In this document: piece by piece, positions 62,045-64,000 of the stretch
Numbering within the stretch: the first letter of the stretch is position 1
Layout of the letters: each line of letters starts with the position of its first letter
NCBI RefSeq assembly: GCF_900313025.1
Contig: NZ_OMPQ01000012.1
Coordinates: forward strand, 40,176 to 104,175
Source of the DNA: Pseudophaeobacter sp. EL27
Lineage (GTDB): Bacteria > Pseudomonadota > Alphaproteobacteria > Rhodobacterales > Rhodobacteraceae
Reading direction: 5' to 3'
Length of the DNA: 64,000 nucleotides
Notes under the pieces: model-generated
The model's database searches: none
What the model was told of the DNA's origin: nothing
What the model saw: the letters and a program-made list of their open reading frames with translations, nothing else
Made by a program: the position numbers and the translations under genes

Positions 62045-63604
62045 ATGGGGGTGACACTCAAGTTTCAGAACTCGGGCGCAATGCCCGGCAATGCAGAGCC
62101 GGTTTCAATGCTGGGACCCAGCTTGACCATTGGTCGTGGTGACAGCAATGACATGGTTCTGCCGGATCCGGATCAGCTCTTGTCGCGCAACCATTGCGCC
62201 ATCGAGGATCACAACGGCAATGTCTTGGTGGTGGATCTCAGCGCCAATGGCACCTTTCTGAACTACTCCAAAATCCCGCTTGGGCGCACACCGACGCCGC
62301 TCAACAATGGCGATGTGCTCTGTGTCGGCGGCTACGAGCTGCTGGTCGAAATTCACAGCAACTCAACGGCCCAAATGATCCCGGACCCACTGTCCGATGC
62401 TCCTGTCTCGCATGGCGTGGCGAGCAACGCACCCGATCCTTTGGCGTTGCTGGATGATGCCGGTCCAGCCGGAGATTTTCTGGATGACCTGTTGGGGGCG
62501 TCAAATCCCACAGGGCCATCGCAGCTCAATCCCGTTGATCCCATCGATGACCTACTGCCACCCCTGGGCGAAGAGGAAGATCCGTTTTTTCAAAAACCCA
62601 GTGATGGACGCGAAGGTGTGGGGGCAAGCCTGCCCAGTCACTCCGCTTCGGCGGCGGATAGTTTTGCGGCCCCGGCTTCGCATGTATCGACAATTCCGGA
62701 TGACTGGGACGATGATTTCCTGTCAGGCATCGGTGAACCCGCCGCGCCCGAACCGGTAACCCAGGCCCCTCCCATACCAGCTGAGCCAATTGCTGCCAGT
62801 CCAGCCCCGGTACCTGCTCCCGCAGCAGTCCAGAGCGTCGAGGTCACTGAAGAACCTGCGCCTGCCCCTGTTGCTGATCAGTCATCAGACCCTTTTGCCG
62901 AACCCTCGGACACTGTTGCCACAACGCGAGAGCCCTCCGATGCGGTCCCGGTGGACAAGGCAGCGGCCAAAGAGAAACCAAAGCAGGTTGCGACGGAACC
63001 CGTTGCCAAGCCTGAACTGCCTTCAAACGCGGTATCTGCATTCCTGGGAGGGCTTGGCGTCGATGAGGATGTTCTGGGGGATGAAGATCCCAGCAAGTCC
63101 ATGGGGCGCATGGGGCGGGTGTTGCAGACCCTGGTGACAGGGATCCGTGAAATCCTGATGACACGGACCTCGATCAAATCCGAATTTCGTATCGAACAGA
63201 CGATGATCTCAGCTGGGGGCAATAACCCGCTGAAATTCTCGATCACCCCAGAGCAGGCGGTCGAGGCCATGCTGAAACCCGCGACCAAGGGCTATCTCAG
63301 CCCGGAAACTGCTGCGGAAGAGGCGCTCAAGGATATCAAGGCCCATGAGGTTGCCATGGTGACCGGTATGGAGGCGGCGCTGAAGGGCGTTCTCATCCGG
63401 CTCGATCCCAAGGCGCTGGAGGCACAGATTGAAGACAAAGGCGGGTTGAGCGGTCTCTTGCGGGGCAAAAAGGCCCGGTATTGGGATGTCTATGAGCGGT
63501 TGTATTCCGAGATTTCGGATCAGGCCGAAAACGATTTTCATGACTTGTTCAGCCGCGAATTTGCGCGCGCCTACAAGGCGCAATTGGACAAACTAAAAGA
63601 CTGA
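62045..63604 (+). CDS. tagH: T6SS FHA-domain protein TagH/Fha
   Basis: A 519-residue protein from ATG 62045. The N-terminal FHA domain (about 1-95) has LTIGRGDSNDMVLPDPDQLLSRNHCAIE and SANGTFLNYSKI, the phosphothreonine-binding loops. A Pro/Ala-rich disordered linker (about 110-330) leads to the conserved C-terminal domain of TagH proteins (RTSIKSEFRIEQTMISAGGNNPLKFS, LDKLKD end). In other systems Fha is the target of a PpkA kinase that triggers assembly; no such kinase gene is in the window. Confidence 0.92.
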   Translation: MGVTLKFQNSGAMPGNAEPVSMLGPSLTIGRGDSNDMVLPDPDQLLSRNHCAIEDHNGNVLVVDLSANGTFLNYSKIPLGRTPTPLNNGDVLCVGGYELLVEIHSNSTAQMIPDPLSDAPVSHGVASNAPDPLALLDDAGPAGDFLDDLLGASNPTGPSQLNPVDPIDDLLPPLGEEEDPFFQKPSDGREGVGASLPSHSASAADSFAAPASHVSTIPDDWDDDFLSGIGEPAAPEPVTQAPPIPAEPIAASPAPVPAPAAVQSVEVTEEPAPAPVADQSSDPFAEPSDTVATTREPSDAVPVDKAAAKEKPKQVATEPVAKPELPSNAVSAFLGGLGVDEDVLGDEDPSKSMGRMGRVLQTLVTGIREILMTRTSIKSEFRIEQTMISAGGNNPLKFSITPEQAVEAMLKPATKGYLSPETAAEEALKDIKAHEVAMVTGMEAALKGVLIRLDPKALEAQIEDKGGLSGLLRGKKARYWDVYERLYSEISDQAENDFHDLFSREFARAYKAQLDKLKD

Positions 63605-63643
63605 ACCGTGCCAATTTGCGCGGGCAATTGAAGGGAGAACCAG

Positions 63644-64000
63644 GTGTCCTGGGACAGCAAGGTGCTTTGGACTGAGGGGCTATTTTTACAGCCGCATCAC
63701 TTCCAGCAATCAGATCGCTATACCGAAGGCCTGGTGACAGGCCTGGCCCGTCGTCTTGGTCCCTATGCCTGGGGGGTCAATGCCTTGGAGATTGACCACG
63801 AGGCGTTAAAAATTGGCCAGTTTGCGCTCAAATCCTGTGAGGGCTTGACTCAGGATGGCTGTATTTTTCGGGTGCCTATGGCCGACCCGCATCCCCCGGC
63901 ACTGGAGGTGCCGACCACCATCAAGGACTGCGTTGTCTATCTGACCGTGCCGCAGCGCCGTCAGGGCGCCGTCGAGGTGGATCTGAGCGGCGCTGAACGT
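63644..64000 (+). CDS. tssK: T6SS baseplate protein TssK (3' end outside window)
   Basis: The first 119 codons of TssK, from GTG 63644 with GGGAG upstream. WDSKVLWTEGLFLQPHHFQQSDRYTEGLV is the family hallmark. TssK links the baseplate to the TssLM membrane complex, which is expected just beyond the right edge. Confidence 0.93.
   Translation, partial: MSWDSKVLWTEGLFLQPHHFQQSDRYTEGLVTGLARRLGPYAWGVNALEIDHEALKIGQFALKSCEGLTQDGCIFRVPMADPHPPALEVPTTIKDCVVYLTVPQRRQGAVEVDLSGAER

Overview
The window looks like an extrachromosomal replicon (large plasmid or chromid) of a Rhodobacteraceae member of the roseobacter group. Three things suggest this: a small replication initiator carrying a DnaA N-terminal-like domain next to parA-parB, as in the DnaA-like replicons described from that group; high-GC alphaproteobacterial coding; and many amino-acid catabolic genes with Lrp, LysR and RpiR regulators. 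No rRNA, tRNA, CRISPR array or intact insertion sequence was found.

Layout. (1) 1-18670 is mostly metabolism: a hybrid histidine kinase cut by the left edge; a minus-strand operon for diaminopropionate-type compounds (M20 amidohydrolase, diaminopropionate ammonia-lyase, M24 hydrolase, Lrp regulator); a small secreted protein; a Cys/Met-type PLP enzyme; a GNAT; an aspartate aminotransferase; two tandem LysR genes divergent from an amaB/amaA-like pipecolate (aminoadipate) pair; and znuA divergent from zur-znuC-znuB. (2) 18687-26103 is a membrane signalling/enzyme module: a hybrid kinase co-transcribed with an orphan PhnD-like binding protein, divergent from a 1336-residue protein that fuses two rhodanese domains, a YidC/Oxa1-like membrane region and a rifampicin-phosphotransferase/PEP-synthase-like dikinase. 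(3) 26212-30723 holds an RpiR regulator and an arginine/methylarginine operon (aruH, aruI, DDAH) with two conspicuous perfect inverted repeats. (4) 30934-35949 is the replication and partition region: DnaA-like initiator, an origin-like intergenic region with repeats, parA, parB and four copies of a perfect 16-bp palindrome, TGTCCCCGCGGGGACA, which are candidate parS sites. (5) 34749-42024 holds envelope and energy-coupling genes: a YceI-OmpA fusion, a caspase-like protein with a C-terminal CXXCH motif, and an ExbB-ExbD-ExbD-TonB-like set ending in a DUF4384-like domain, with two unknown genes. (6) 42201-64000 is a type VI secretion (T6SS) cluster running off the right edge: tssA, tssB, tssC, hcp, tagJ, tssE, tssF, tssG, clpV, an unknown Lys-rich protein, a voltage-gated sodium channel, a tssB-tssC fusion with a linker of about 555 acidic residues, vgrG, a DUF6931-like gene, PAAR, tagH and the start of tssK.

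The most unusual items are the rhodanese-YidC-dikinase fusion, the sodium channel overlapping a T6SS sheath gene, and the sheath TssB-TssC fusion. The parS set, with copies inside parA, inside the parB terminator and against the caspase gene, is a clear sequence-level finding. Functional assignments rest on motifs and gene context recognised by eye; no database search was run.
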